64,000 nucleotides of DNA from Amphirosellinia nigrospora (Eukaryota; Ascomycota; Sordariomycetes; Xylariales; Xylariaceae): assembly GCA_004123355.1 (NCBI GenBank), contig SCHM01000008.1, positions 243,501 through 307,500 on the forward strand, read 5' to 3'. Shown piece by piece: positions 38,701 through 52,200 of the stretch (position 1 is the first letter of the stretch; each line of letters starts with the position of its first letter). Both the position numbers and the translations under genes were made by a program. The notes below the pieces were generated by a model. That model did not search any database. It was not told the DNA's origin and was given only the letters and a program-made list of their open reading frames with translations.

Positions 38701-41700
38701 GCACAGTGATCCCATCAGCTTCTTGGCCAGGTGTTCCAGGTATCGAGGCGTATGATTTTTCCGAGCGTTTGTTGTTTCCACTGCCCCGCCGCTAGCCCTG
38801 GTTTCTATTTCATAAAGCCAAGACCAATCTATTTTCTAGTGCTACAAAGTCAAGACGGGCAAATTTCCGAGTGGTCTGACTTCTTTCTATCTGACCCCTT
38901 AGATGACGAATCCTTCAGCAGAAGTATCAAGGAGCACCATCTATATCTCAACAGTGCTTCATACGGCAAATTCGGTTAACCGACTTTTGTGTTCAGCCAC
39001 CTTTTTCGTAATTCTATGATGTACTTCCTACGGACAACTTTCCGGCGTGATACCCAGTTTACTGAGTTACGAGTTGGCCGGGTAGCGACTTAACTACTAG
39101 GATACGCAAGAACATATGTCCTACAGTGGTGGGACCGGATCCGCCGCATGAGCCAAGCGAAGCCCCAAGTTCAAGTCATGTCTGATACAAAAGCAAAGAT
39201 GACATCTTTTGGAGAATGCCTTGGCAGCAACTCGCTCTCCGAGCCTTGTTACCCAGGGCCCTGCTATTGACTGCTTCTCGCCGTTGAAAGTGAATGGTGA
39301 TGAAAATAGCCACCGCTCTTCGCCTGGTTCCCTAGACTTACAATATATATAATCAGTTCTCGGCCCATCGACCAAATGTCGCGACGCGAGGCTGGGTGAG
39401 GTATTTAATTACTTATAATAACTCTATCCATAGGATTTCAGCTGTCTCGACGCTGGTCATTCGCCACGTCAAGCGCACTAGCAAATGTAGCCCGTGACAT
39501 CTTCTGAGCTAAGTGAGGGCTTGGTTAGAACTTACAGACTTGGCAATTACTCTTCAGAGCCTTAGCTTATTTGCTAGTCAGCACGTCGCCATCTCAGTGG
39601 CTGCTGACTTGATTCTAGGTGCAGTAGAAGGTTGCCGACCAGACGATAGGCTCCAGTGTGGAGCTTAAGGACTTCTTGAAAACCAGGTCGAGACGGGCAT
39701 TCTCACGATCCGATTCTTGAGTGTCTCGTGGCGGAAACGGCGGACGAAATGTTTCAAGGGCTCAGAGATGACGAACTCTTGCGCTTGGCGTTGTTGGATA
39801 CTTTTTAATATGTATCTCGTCGCTCCGCAAATCATCACACTCCATCACCTCATCTCATGGCTCCTTTGTTTGTTTATCTCATCTGATGGTTCACTTCGCT
39901 AGTTCTTTTGAAGCGTGGATCTGATTTTAAGGCACTGCGGTGCAGCTGTCAAAGAGTCTGCTGTGACTTCGTGTCCATAATTGATCAGTTGATATGACAT
40001 ATCCTGATAGGGAGAAAGCTAGGGCTGGGTATGGGGAGCTGAGCCAATAAGGGCTGGAACGTCGCAATGCCGAGACTAATGTGGCACAATGGCGTTTATT
40101 TTCGAACAGGGTTCTAGACTCTATCCAGAGTGGGCACCCAAGCTCAAGGAGATCTGGGTGATTGTTCGGGGCCCCGGCCCGAGAATTGGGCCTTCTATGT
40201 ACTTCACGTGAGTTGGGAATATTTCTGGTGACTGTTGTAGTGTTTTATAGAAAGGGTAGTGCTATGGATGGTGTGACGATGAAGATCAACCGAACCGTTG
40301 GGATTGTGAAAGGCTTCTTATTGAGGGAGAGGGAGAGGGAACTAAGTAGCCACAAGGCCGTGACCTCCAATAGCACAACCAGACTGCATGGATTAATGTC
40401 CGTTTAATTGGCTGTTGTTCTCGGCAGGCAACTATGACGCTCTGCTTTGCCCGGCCTACCGGCAAGCATCCCTGTTCAGCTCAAGCCACAATCCTTCCTT
40501 TCGATGCCCACCAGACACCATCACATCAAGATACCAAGACACGCTACTCAACCCGCGATTCTACCGCAACACATAGTGTGACCGGGAGTGGCATCAATAT
40601 TCAGATCAGTACGCTGTTGGCTACCCCAGGAATCAGAAGTGTCTGTCAAGACGCTTGTAGAAGTTTAAGCTTCTCGCCCTGTCTTGTCGTCTCTCGAAGC
40701 CGAAAGCTTATTTGGGGCGGCAATGGAACGGAAGATCTACTGCTAGCCGTTGGTCTAGCTCCAGCTCTAGTGTCCCATCATACGGCATCCGAGATTGACA
40801 ATACCTGCATACTACAAGTACAGCAGATGGGATAGGACGGAGTGTTCCGCTTCATATCTTGGATTGTATTGGCATAAGCAGACACACTTCATCATGGCTG
40901 TATCTCTAACTAAGATACCACAAAGGCGAGAAAAACGATCTACTGAGATACCAATCAGAATACGAGTAACTAGCCGCACATCTACGGGCGTCGGTTTGAA
41001 GTTGGCCGTGGCCAGGATTATGTAATCGTATATGGATTATCTTCGGGATGCTGTGAATGTTCGCAGAATAAGCGTAGAGCACATTATTGATCTTTGTAGC
41101 TGACGGCTAGTATTTGACTTCCGAGAGAGCCCAGACTCGCGCAATGCTAGCCAAATAGAGCATCGCGCGAAGGATTGCACTTAGTGAAGACGCTACGATC
41201 TTGGAAGTTTACGCGTAGTGGAGCATGTGCTAACCTGGAAAGTATTGGTCGCCTAAGTACCTGAGAACTTGCTCGACAGCGCATTGCTCGAGTCCGAGGA
41301 TAATATGTCGCGCCACACCAGTGCGTCTCGGCATTGTACGGATCTCGTCGTATAGTAGGTCCCGATACTGCTGCTAAAATAATACTTGTATCATGATCTA
41401 GCTCCCAAGAGTAAGGGGATTACCAGCTTCGCACTAAAACTTGGCCAAATGGGCGAATGGAAGAACCAAGACGACGATTGTTACAAAAATAGACGGAACA
41501 TAGTTGACATCGTTTTGGTAGCCGTACCGTCCGATTATCGATGATGCACTGTAGGTCGGTGGACATTTATCATATCGGTAATCATAAAGATCTACACATT
41601 TCACTTCCGAAACATACACATGCTACATGAGGTGTGACCGGGCACACACTGCTTCAGTCGTGTCCATTGCATCGGAACCACCCTGCCTGCTCAGCTGCAT

Positions 41701-42959
41701 CTAGATGCACGCTTCGCAAGGCTTGGCGAATGGGAAGAAGTACTGACAATCCTACTGCAGGGTACTTCGGAATACCAAGCCACCGGGCCCTGTTCTGGGC
41801 AAATTTTTCCTTCCTTATCCTTGTATTGCGTGTCAGCACAACCTCATCACGTCAGCGCATTACACCAATTTCCAACGTCGGCACATTATGGACATCTATA
41901 CCCTTACATAGTAGTCTATAGATCTCCGGTATGCAAGTGACTTCTGTAAGTTACACCGCAGAATATTTCACGAAACCGTTCGCTAAGAATGCTATTTAGT
42001 CATCTAAACCATCCATGCGTCGGACGGCATGACATGGAAAACGCGGAGCCTCCATTCTTGAGCGATGCAGGTTCCCACGCTTCCATCGCTCATCGCAGTA
42101 ATCCGCCAAGTTTGGGCGCGACAGACCTGAATATAAACAGATATTCGATCCCTTTTCAGGCATGAGCGCTGACTATCTCGGCGGGCTAGGCAAACGACCA
42201 AGAGCTTTAGACAAAGCTGGGCATGAAGCCATCAATCTTGGCTGTTCGTGATATTACTACTTGCCAAGATGGCGACGGCTCAGCCTAGTTGCTTGGATAC
42301 ACCTCACCGCAGACAAAAATAAACCTTTTCTGGTGTATGAATGAGTGGCACCGAAAGACCTGGATCACTAGTATGGGGCCACCAGAAGCTACTTGGATAT
42401 CCATGTATTGCCGTACGTCCATCGAGGCATGGGATTGGTGCTTTTGCCGGATGGCAGGCTTTTGCCCAGACCCTAGTTTCCAAATGCGACTCCACTGCAG
42501 CCACTATCAACACCAGTAGCTCGACTATCTAACCATGATACAAGCTCATGTCGAGGGCTCGCGAAGTGCGGTCCTTGGCACGCCTTTGATGGCGATGGGA
42601 GATGATCTTAGTTGGAGAGAACCCACTGGCCATGACGCATAGAGAGTAAGATGGGGATTGGGCGAAGTGGCCCAAATGAGTTGAGAGAGGATCAGGGCCT
42701 AGGGCAACACAAGTCGCGAGCTGCCAAGCTCCCCTTGTGTGGATGGTTATAATAACCTCGTGGCCACGCCGTTTGGCTGATCGACCTTTCAAGGCTTGTT
42801 TCAATCGGTACCTCGTTCACCTTCTCTTATTTCGAAGACGCCGTTTACAGGTGCCCCTTGGAAAGGGTCTCACCTTTTAAGGCTCTAGCTTCGTTTCGTT
42901 TTCTCCCTTCCGCTTTCTCGCCTATCCTTCACGCTTCCTTTCATCTATCTTTCATCACA
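38701..42959. other. intergenic stretch upstream of the ACS-type transporter
   Basis: Composition returns to normal. No domain was recognised; the longest frame here (40434-40835) is unsupported. A short protein-like stretch on the plus strand at about 40105-40200 (PEWAPKLKEIWVIVRG) may be an exon remnant. The last 100 bases before 42960 are CT-rich, typical of a fungal core promoter. Confidence 0.45.
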
Positions 42960-44648
42960 ATGGATTCCGATAGCTCCAGCGGCCATGAGAAGTCACGCGT
43001 CGACGTCGAGGCCTCCTCGGTCGACGAGTTCAGCCCTAAAGAGGCCAAGAGTATCATCGCACGTATCGATCGCCGTCTAGTTACTGTCACTGGTCTCATG
43101 TACTGTATCAGTGTCATGGACCGGACGAATTTGGGAGCTGCATACGTCGCTGGGTTGGGTAAAGACCTTAAACTGACTATTGATAACCGCTATGTAAGAA
43201 TCGCTACCTGATAGTGTCTTCTCAGTCGAAGACGAACTAACAAGTGTTGTAATAGTCGCTCGTCACACTGCTGTTCTTCGTCACCTACATCCTCTTTCAA
43301 CCTCCTGCAACAGTCCTTTGCCGAAAATTTGGCCCTCGTCCCTTCTTAGCCTTCATCACGATAGCATGGGGTATCGTCTTGATTGGTCTGGGTTTGGTCC
43401 ATAACTGGGGTGGCCTCGCTGCTCTGCGAATTGTCCTTGGCCTTTTCGAAGCTGGTTTTTTCCCTAGCGTTATTTACCTGTTGTCGACATGGTACACTCG
43501 ATGTAAGTTGGGCTTCCAATATATTAACATGACGATTTCGGATACTAACAAAATTTAGTTGAGATGGGCAAGCGTTATGCCTTCTTCTACGTCATTGGTT
43601 GTTTGGCCTCGGCTTTCTCCGGTATCATCGCATACGGTCTTATCCATCTTAACGGAGCCGGTGGTCTCGCTGGTTGGCGATGGATTTTCGTATTCGAAGG
43701 TCTTCTGACTGTCGTCATCGGTTTCGGTGGTTACTGGCTCCTCGTGGACTTCCCCGATTCTAACCGCAAGGTTTGGAGCTTTTTGGATGCGAGGGAGCGC
43801 GCTTGGGTTGTCCAGCGTGTCAAGGCCGATCGTGGAGACTCTGAAGTCACCGACTTCAACTTGCGCAAATTCTTGGGCGGTGCAGCTGACTGGAGAATCT
43901 GGTAAGTACTAGTCACAAATGTTGACTCAGGACTACCAAATGAATAAATGACTAACGTGCCTTTACCTACAGGGCGTATGGTGGCATGGGTTTGGGCACT
44001 TCTACCATCAACTACTCGTTCTCTTTCTTCTTGCCTATCATTCTAAACAAGAACTTGGGTTTTGGCGCTGCCGCGTCCCAAATTCTGGTCGCCTCCTTAT
44101 GGTTTCGCTGCCATCTACATGTTCAGCATCAACTACCTCGGAGACAAGTTCAGGTACCGTGGACCCGTCATCGTCACAACATCATCTCCCTCATCGGCAT
44201 CCCCATTCTGGGATGGCACCACAACAACTACGTCCGATACTTTGGTGCGTTCTTGATCTGCGCTGGTGCCAACGCCAACCTTCCCTCGTTCTTGCGCTCC
44301 AAGGAAACAACATCCGTGGACAATGGAAGCGTGCTTTCTGCAGTGCCATGTTCGTCGGATTGGCTGGTATTGGTGGTATTGCTGGCTCCCTTGTCTTCCG
44401 AGCTCAAGATCAGCCGACCGGCTACAAGCCTGGTCTATACGCCTGTATCACCGCCGCCCTCCTCGTCTTAGTTCTCACTGCCGCCTGTGACATTTCGTAC
44501 TACTTGGACAACAAGGCCGCCGACCGTGGTGAGAAGCACTTGGAATGCGACGAGGTAAGAAACACCCCCATATCCATAACTATAGAACAGCCCATTAATA
44601 CGTACGCAATAGGACGAGCCCCAAGTTGACTTCCGATACACTCTATAA
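42960..44648 (+). CDS. MFS transporter, anion:cation symporter (allantoate/nicotinate permease-like) family, with frame changes
   Basis: Predicted plasma-membrane importer of a small organic anion. Exons: 42960-43193, 43256-43502, 43559-43901, 43973-44554 and 44613-44648, about 480 residues. Family marks: RIDRRLVTVTGLMYCISVMD then RTNLGAAYVAGLG in helix 1, CRKFGPRPFL in the loop after helix 2, GLFEAGFFPSVIYLLSTWY in helix 4, GWRWIFVFEGLLTVV in helix 6, NNIRGQWKRAF late, and the C-terminal VDFRYTL typical of the family. About three frame changes are implied inside exon 4 (about 44090, 44175 and 44295), each at a short G or C run, while the protein similarity continues unbroken. It lies 470 nt upstream of the UstYa-like gene on the same strand. 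Substrate unknown. Confidence 0.82.
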
Positions 44649-45118
44649 GCCACGTCGGTTCAGACTTGTTCGGTTTCTTTTGACGGTTTATGGAACATGC
44701 GTCACTCGTTGTATATACTGGCATAGCGACTATTTCCATCAGCATCTTTCTGGATATCCCCGGGGTTATAATGATTATAGAACTTACTCTCCGTATAAAT
44801 TGGAATTAAAACAATTGAATTCACTTCGCTTCCAACCCCATAGACAATGTTTTAGATAAATGCATTGGGACATGCTCTGTCAACTCCCTACCTCCTCCCC
44901 CTGGATGCGTGCCACCCCGCTAACCTGACAAAGAACGGAGACTTTCCCTGTGATCCTCCATTCAGGCAAAATGGACACTATCCAATCACGCGTCACTCGT
45001 TGAGCCTGTACCTATAGGTTGATTGTCGCATCGATGATGTTTACTATCGGTCGCCTAGCTCTATTTTTTTTTCTTTTTTCATCATGCGTCGAGACCAGAT
45101 TTTGCGCAACACATCACG

Positions 45119-46000
45119 ATGAACCATCCCAAGGAAGCTGTAGTGGAGGAAGAGCAGACATTCCTTTCACACTCGTCCGGGCACGATGATGCCGTCTGGT
45201 CGCAGGGAAAGAAGGGCCATAAGGTGTCACAACACTTGCGATTAGTCTTGGAGGTTGGGATGGCCATTGTAATAATTGCCCTGTCGATTCATATCATTCG
45301 CGAACGAGTTGAGATGAAACGGACCCCAGTCCCTAAGTGTATGTCATCTCTCCCCTCATGCGATATGAATGCACGGGCGCAACTAATGAGCTAACATGTA
45401 CAAAGTTCCGAGGAAGACGTACAAGTTCTTGCCAGATTCGAATTTTGTGCGCGACGACATGCTTTTCACCGAACAGGACACGCTAAACACATTGCACAAC
45501 TGGCTGCCCCTGAGCTCTGGTAAGTCTGCTCATAAACAAAGCCTATTGACTCGTATGCGAACCGCGGACTAAATGATATCTTCTTCCGCGCCGTGTCAGA
45601 AGCCAGAGGTTACATTCAGGTCCCTGACCACGCTTCCTACGACGCTCTCGGCGACCCTTACACGGTAGCGATAGACCGGACGTCCGACGGCCCCGCGTAC
45701 ATGATGTCCGTCTTCCACCAGCTGCACTTGCCTGTCGTACATTGTGGACAACTATCAACGGGGGTACGCCGGGCGCCAACCTGACGGAGGAGGTCGCGCA
45801 CCACTCGGCGCATTGCTTCGACTACCTCGCCAATCCATCACGTGCGCCGCTGACACCAATCTCGAGGCGAGACGGAGGCCGGCCCCGGCTGGGGCTCGGA
45901 TCACCAATGTGCTGATTATGACTCTGTGTTGGCTTGGGCGAATGAGCATGGCGCTATGAAATGGAGAACGGGCCTCTTGCCGGGTGTGGCGATTCTTTAA
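45119..46000 (+). CDS. UstYa-like (DUF3328) oxidase, with frame changes
   Basis: Member of the fungal UstYa/UstYb-type family, membrane-anchored oxidases that cyclise or modify peptides (RiPPs such as ustiloxin) and act in other secondary pathways. Exons 45119-45338, 45406-45519 and 45600-46000, about 245 residues. An N-terminal cytosolic segment is followed by one membrane helix (LEVGMAIVIIALSIHII). The lumenal part carries FTEQDTLNTLHNWLPLSS, GYIQVPD, then the two diagnostic motifs HQLHC (about 45718-45732) and HCFDYL (about 45811-45828), proposed metal-binding sites. Reading these needs about four 1-base frame changes between 45730 and 45870, mostly at G or C runs. The end reads AMKWRTGLLPGVAIL. 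Flanked by two MFS genes, which suggests a small tailoring and export locus. Confidence 0.8.
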
Positions 46001-47333
46001 TGGGATTCTCTCATTTGAATAAGACGATTGGAATATGCTTGCTCGGGATTCTCCATCATACGAGAAGGTTGGTTGTGGTCTCGGGATAAAAATGGAATTG
46101 CACGCCCGACGTTACCGCAAGTGAGTTTCTCGACCCGCGAGGCCGGGACTTGTATATGCAAGGTAATATGGCCCAGAAAGATACCTTGAGGTGTGAGTGA
46201 GATGTGTGTAAGTGAGATGTGTGTGAGTGAGATGCGTGTGAGATGCGTGTATCGCTCGAACACGGCATATATCTAGTACTAGTCGGTATCTTACGAGCTC
46301 ATTTTAATTTCGACTCATGCGAGTGAGTTTCTCCGCCCTCTACGTCATGCTCAACTCATCACCGTGACTCTCGGTCCAATTACGTAGTCCAAAACTTATT
46401 GTACAAGGAACGCTGTACTTGAGGTAGATAATCAATATTTGATGTTGCACGATATGATGGGCCTTTTGAATCCAGAGCTGCCTCATGACACATTCATTCC
46501 AACAGAGGGAGAAAAACGAGAAGATGAGAGTGCGATGCGGATGCTCGCTAGAGACGAAGCGGTGGTCATAAGTGTTAGGTTAGGTAGTCATTCTCATTAT
46601 AAGGGCGATTGAGTTTACACTCATTTCATCACTCACTAAAAAGTTATCCTAGCCATCCTTCCAAACCAAATCGAAGGCCATTGTTTAATAGACGGAGAGG
46701 TGTTCATGCAACTACGACCATCCCTCGGATGTTTCCTTCTAGCAGAATAGCGGAATAATCAGATCCGGATTTCGGGCCTCCTATAGGCGCCCAGGTATCG
46801 AATAATTACTATTCAATCTAGGTGCTCCAGCGTATCCGGCATGCAGTAGGCGGGAAGAAAACTTACTTCCTAAAGCGTAGGCTATTCCTTACTGCACCCG
46901 GAATGGATATGATGGCGTGGGGAGACGAGCTTCAAGGCGATGGTTCCAAGTCGTAATGATACTGAATTTGCTTTGCGCGGAAAGAAAAGAATGTATAACT
47001 AAATTGATACGATTGCAAGAGTATATATATATATAACACCGTGAAATGAACGTGAAGAAGCGATGGGGAAGAACAAGTCAACATTTGATTGATTTTTCCC
47101 AAGCTTGCTTCTAAAATTCGATAACCTAAAAAAAGAAATGCGCGTTTCGTTATGAGTAGCACCCCTTTCCATCTATAAACATATATACATACATACCACA
47201 CGCCCCTATATACGGTAAGGAATCAATGACTGTCTCGTCGTGTCGTGACGCAAAAGACCGCTATGCCAACGTAAAAATAAAATTCCCTGTTTTAATTGAG
47301 ACGACTTGATAGTCATGAGGCAGAACATTCGTT
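46001..47333. other. intergenic region between UstYa-like and DHA1 transporter genes
   Basis: Convergent 3' ends meet here. I looked for a peptide-precursor gene (signal peptide plus repeated cores split by KR/KK) and found none. A GTGAGTGAGATGTGT-type short tandem repeat lies at about 46190-46250. Confidence 0.5.
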
Positions 47334-49240
47334 TTAGACTTGTTCTTTCTTTTCCGGTGCCTGCTTGGCATCCGCGACACCTTTGGCCGCAGCCATGTGT
47401 TGGGCTCTGAGCTTGGCCATGGTCTCGGTGGCTTCGGCAGCGTACTTGCACTTGGCCCGAATTCTGGCACCGTATTTCATGAAAAGGAAAGGGAATGGAA
47501 GGAAGACGACGGAGAGGAAAGCGGGTACTGAGCTTCCCCAGTGAATGCCAAGGGCGTTATAGAGAGGAGTAGTGAAGAGAGGGAAGGCTGCGCCGAATAG
47601 CGAACGCAAGATTGAGCTGCCAGCAATCACAGACGCCGCAAAGATTGTGTCTAGCAAAGAAGTTAGCAATGATCCTATGGACAGAAGAATGGAACACCAC
47701 TTACAAGAATCAATAAGGTAATTCTGCGAGCTAAGGAACACAGCAACCAAACCCGCGCCGAACACACCAGACGCGATAATGGGGACGATCCAGTGGATCT
47801 CGGGACCATTAGTCCAAGCGAACACGAAAAGTCCAATAGGGAGTAGGACGCTGCCAAAGAGCGCGAGAGGAAGACGGGCTTCCGGAACAGGGCGCCACCG
47901 TTGGCTTCGCAAATCTTACGGTATCGCACTTGGTCGAAGAAGAAACAGGTCACTGAGAAGACTGTTCCAACGGCAATACCCAAGAAGGCCAGACCGCTGA
48001 CACCCTGCGACCAATTGCGCTGTTCGTCGAAGATAATGGGGAAGGCTGCGAACATCAGATAGAGAGTTCCGTAGATAACGGCCAAGTATAAAGATAGTAG
48101 AATAACAATGGGTTCGCGGAAGAGGAGGACCCATGGCCGGAAAGGGCAATGGTGAACTGCTGGGCGGCCGTCTTCTTGGGGCGGCCCACTTCGAGTTTCG
48201 AGATATAGCTGTGGCCGGTAATCTTGGCTAGGCCGGCCGCTCGCTTGCGCAATAAGACTGGCGCGTATGTTTCCGGGACGTACAAAGCCACGGCAATCCA
48301 GACGGTACCAGTGAAGGCCGCCATGAGGCCTTCTACCCAACGCCATCCTGCAGCTTGACTAAGGAAACCACCGGCGATAGGTCCGATAGCTGGTCCCAAG
48401 AAAGGCGCCATGGCGAAGAGAGCACCTGCAAAACCTCTATCCTTGGCGTCAAACATATCCGCAATGACGCCACCAGAGTTGGTCAGGGGGAACTGCCAAA
48501 GGCTCCCGCAAAGAATCGCAAAACAGCCAGGGTAGTAACATCTTTGGCAGCACAAGTGCCAGCGTTCAAAGCTGTCAGAGCAGCATACTAAGCTTGGGTT
48601 AGTGCGTCCTGGTTGGGTGTTGATAGCATGTAGGAAATATCTCAACAGCCATCTCTCACGTGAGCTGAACTTACTGAGATAAAAAATGTGATTTGTCGAC
48701 CGAACATTTCACCTAGAGGGGCCCAAAATACAGGACTACAAATTCTCACATCAGCCAACATATCTCATGACCAGTGTAAGATAAGACATACCCGACGGCG
48801 AAACCCAAAACGAAAAGAGAGATACCGGAGATGGCCAGTTCCGGAGATTTGATATGGAATTCGTCAACAATATCACCCACAGCCGAAGAGTAGGCGGTCG
48901 AAACGAATGCGACAGCCAAAACGGCTATGGCTTTGAAGACGGTAATCGACCATTTGAACCATGCTGGAAATAAGAAAGGATTGCGCGAGTCGTCGGGAAG
49001 AAAGTCAACCACGAATGGATCCTCAGGCGTGCCCTGGCCTTTATATTTCCAACAAAACGGCGGGTGTGATGCAGGCGTGGTCGAACTGTCGGCGGAACCA
49101 TGTTACTTCGTTGCTGGGCTCCTCAGGCTCAGCGACATCTAAAGGCTCGGGCTCGGCTAGTGTGACGGCGGAAGTAGAAAACTGGGGATTAGGAAGAATG
49201 CGATCTTGTTTTAATGTTGTTGTGGTGTTGTGGCCGCCAT
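47334..49240 (-). CDS. MFS transporter, DHA1 family (polyamine/multidrug exporter-like), with frame changes
   Basis: Predicted proton-coupled exporter. Exons: 49240-48792, 48735-48675, 48587-47705 and 47650-47334, about 570 residues. A hydrophilic N-terminus with [19 protein letters not shown], typical of the Tpo1-like branch, precedes twelve predicted membrane segments. [14 protein letters not shown] is the loop after helix 2, [17 protein letters not shown] is helix 4, and [12 protein letters not shown] is motif C of drug:H+ antiporters. The C-terminus is basic and Ala/Lys-rich. About five frame changes are implied (near 49225, 49045, 48490, 48135 and 47885). Three of them are C runs one base too short, so the gene is probably intact in the organism. 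Transcribed toward the UstYa-like gene. Confidence 0.83.
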
Positions 49241-52200
49241 GGTGAATGAATGAGCCTTTCGCCTGCGATCGACTTTTGAAAATGGTCGGCTATGGAATCG
49301 AGAATCGGAATCGGAATCTAAAAAGAAAGTAACCGTCACGTCGAAAGAAACCAGAGACTAGGAGCATCGAACTGCCGTACCGACTGGGCGGCGAGGTATT
49401 TAAGACGTCCGGCATTCTGTACGCCCAAGGTCGCCTCCGTGGGGTATCATTATTTCTTGGACAAAGTCCTGGACATGGGTCGCTAGCGTTGCCAATTTGA
49501 AAGAGGCATTGCTCATCCTCATGCTGGAAACTGTCATAAGTGGAGGATGAGCAGCTGCAGAGGGTTATGCAAATCAGGGTGCAGCACCAGCACCCACCAG
49601 ACAAGGGGTATTCCTCCCCGTCCTGTCCCTGCTCGCAGATGCTATCCGGGACTTATGCGTAGACTTATGCACATTATACCGTCGTAATTGCAAATGTGCG
49701 TGGTTCTGGACGTCGACAACATGGGTTCGCCAAATATGAGAGTAAGCTTATTCGCGAACTAGTTCCGCCAAGGACGGCACGCCAACGCGTGATAAGGTAC
49801 TGCAACTTGTACCGATGCTACAGTGATATCAAGATGCTACCCACGAGAGAGAAATCGCGGGGTTTGCCATCCATCGGTTGGGGGCCATCGAGAGCCGGCA
49901 CACCCAATGTTGTGATGTTGATATTGTGGCGTCAAACACCGCAAAAGCCGCCATTGCGATCTCTGTCGAGTGGGCAAGACTGAAGATACCGAACATGGAC
50001 TTGGGAGGAGGCTCCAGGAGGCGTTCTTGGGTACCCGTGCCCGTTGACAAATATGTGAGAAAGTGGAACACTAGCATAACTCTAATTCCCCGATCGAGGT
50101 CCTCATTGAAAAACGGGCCAATCACGACCGGTTGCGATAAGTGAGACGGCATGGACGATTGAAAGGCAAATTACACAATGACGCTATAAATATACCACGA
50201 CTAGCCGTAATGGGGAAACAAGCGACTCACTAACCTCAGCTAGCAGGTCGAAAGGGGCAGTGATAGACCAGCAGACGATCACTACCGCCTCAAAATAGTC
50301 AGCCCTCGCATTCGAAACAGGGCAGGATTAATTCTTTGCATGAGCCTCGTGCCGACCCTGTCCATTAACTGGACACGTTATTACCTAGGTACTTTATGGG
50401 GCCTCGAGAACACAGTACAGTATTCGTTTGGGCAAACAACTGGTGAGGGAAACGGATGTCGGACAGTATATGTAATATGTAATCTTTGGCAAAGGTCGCA
50501 TCTAGTCCACCGTGGTGGTGGTGGTAAGATAAACGCGCATGTAGTGTAATATGAGTGGCGCGCGTCTTCGCTACTAAGTTAGTATGTAGTTGTCGGCATG
50601 GCCGCGACAGTGAAAACACATCCCAACTCTCAGTGTCGCTTGTTGATTCCATCCCCAACTGACAATCATTCCCTTCATCAGCTGGAGGATTGTGGACTTA
50701 TACTGGGTATTTACTGTACACTACAGCGCTGCACAGCTGCGAAAGCCAACCTTGGAAACCAATGGCACCAGCATACTAATGTAAGTAAATCTCAGGCGCC
50801 ATTTGTAATTCTTGGCCTCGACTATAAAACCTCAGGGCTAGTGTAGGGGGCCGCCCTTCCTAATGGGAAGCCGATACGTCCTTATTCCTTGCACAACTCC
50901 TTATGCCCGTCTACTACTTTAGAGACATGATGATGACGAGGACGAAAAAGCACCCGAGCCCGAGACTAAATTGAGCCAACCTTATTTATAAGTAACGCTT
51001 TATTCTCACCAAACTGTTATATGTAGATATCAACGACTAGCTCGAATACCTACTGCAAGTATCCTCTCTCCAAGCACAGACTTGCGCTATGTGATGATGT
51101 GCCTATCAAATAGGTGAATGAGGATAGCTGTGACGCAGAAACGATACCGAGGAGCTGCAACATGATGCAATCCTTGGATAGTGTATATAAATATACATTG
51201 GGAGTAACTCTAAATGCTCTGATCGGCCACGTCTCAACGGCTGGCTGTGCTTCTAGAATTAAATCCACTTCCCCTCTCACCAACCAGTCAGTCAGTTCAT
51301 CATTCCTCCATGCTCATCACTTCGGTGCTGCTCTACATCTTGTTTTCATGTGTCAACCCAACGGTCGAATCCTCGACTAGTTCATCCTACTCTTGTTCAA
51401 ATGCCATATGTGAACGCCCCAGTTAAAGTTCGTTAAAGGATGACGAGACGCGCGCCGAGCATTCCTCATCAAGCCGTTGGGTCCAAAGGCCCGATATTGC
51501 GTAACAAGGAGACCGTCACAGAAATGGCTCGGCAGCTCCTACGAAAGTACACCAACGCATACAGTACTACATACCTTCCTAATAGGCCAGTTTGTATGTC
51601 GTGCTTGATGTCGCTCGTCAGGCCCATATGCCGCTGAAGTACATGCACGTAGTATGTGTAAGCGTCCCGGCCAGAGTGCTCGAGGTGCTCGAAGTGCACG
51701 AATCAGGAGGCCGTCTCGCGTGGTATAGTGCCCGGATGCCCTCTGTAGGCTTGTTGCTCATGGTCATAAGTTGACTCAGGCTGGCGCACACAAACCAGCA
51801 AGCGAAACTGTACGTGCAAGGGCCCCAAAGCCACACCCGGTAGTTGGTTTTATGATACGGCGAGTCCCGAAAGCGTATTTCCGATGGATCGTGCATCCGC
51901 ACGGAAGACCCATCTGCCATCTATCTACCTACATACCAGCCATTTTTAATGCTAGTGACCCCGGCCACAGGGAAGCATTCGGTATTCATATCGATCTCAC
52001 CGGGCGCTTTATGAATAAATACTATTTTAGCCGTCATGACATGCCCGTTTTTATGTCCAACGTGGCCGGCGATACGATGATTGATAGCTGACCACACTTG
52101 GATCATGGAAAACACTAGGTCCTGCGTCGTTATCAGGCAAACAAGTGCTTACGCCATCAGGGAAACTACGCCGAAGACGTCAGCAATGCGATATAACCAT

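Noticed and set aside
43973-44554. Extra introns in place of frame changes in the ACS transporter exon 4
   Set aside because: No GT-AG pair of workable length spans the break points, and the encoded protein is continuous across them.
46001-47333. RiPP precursor between UstYa and the DHA1 transporter
   Set aside because: No frame carries a signal peptide followed by repeated cores with KR or KK sites.
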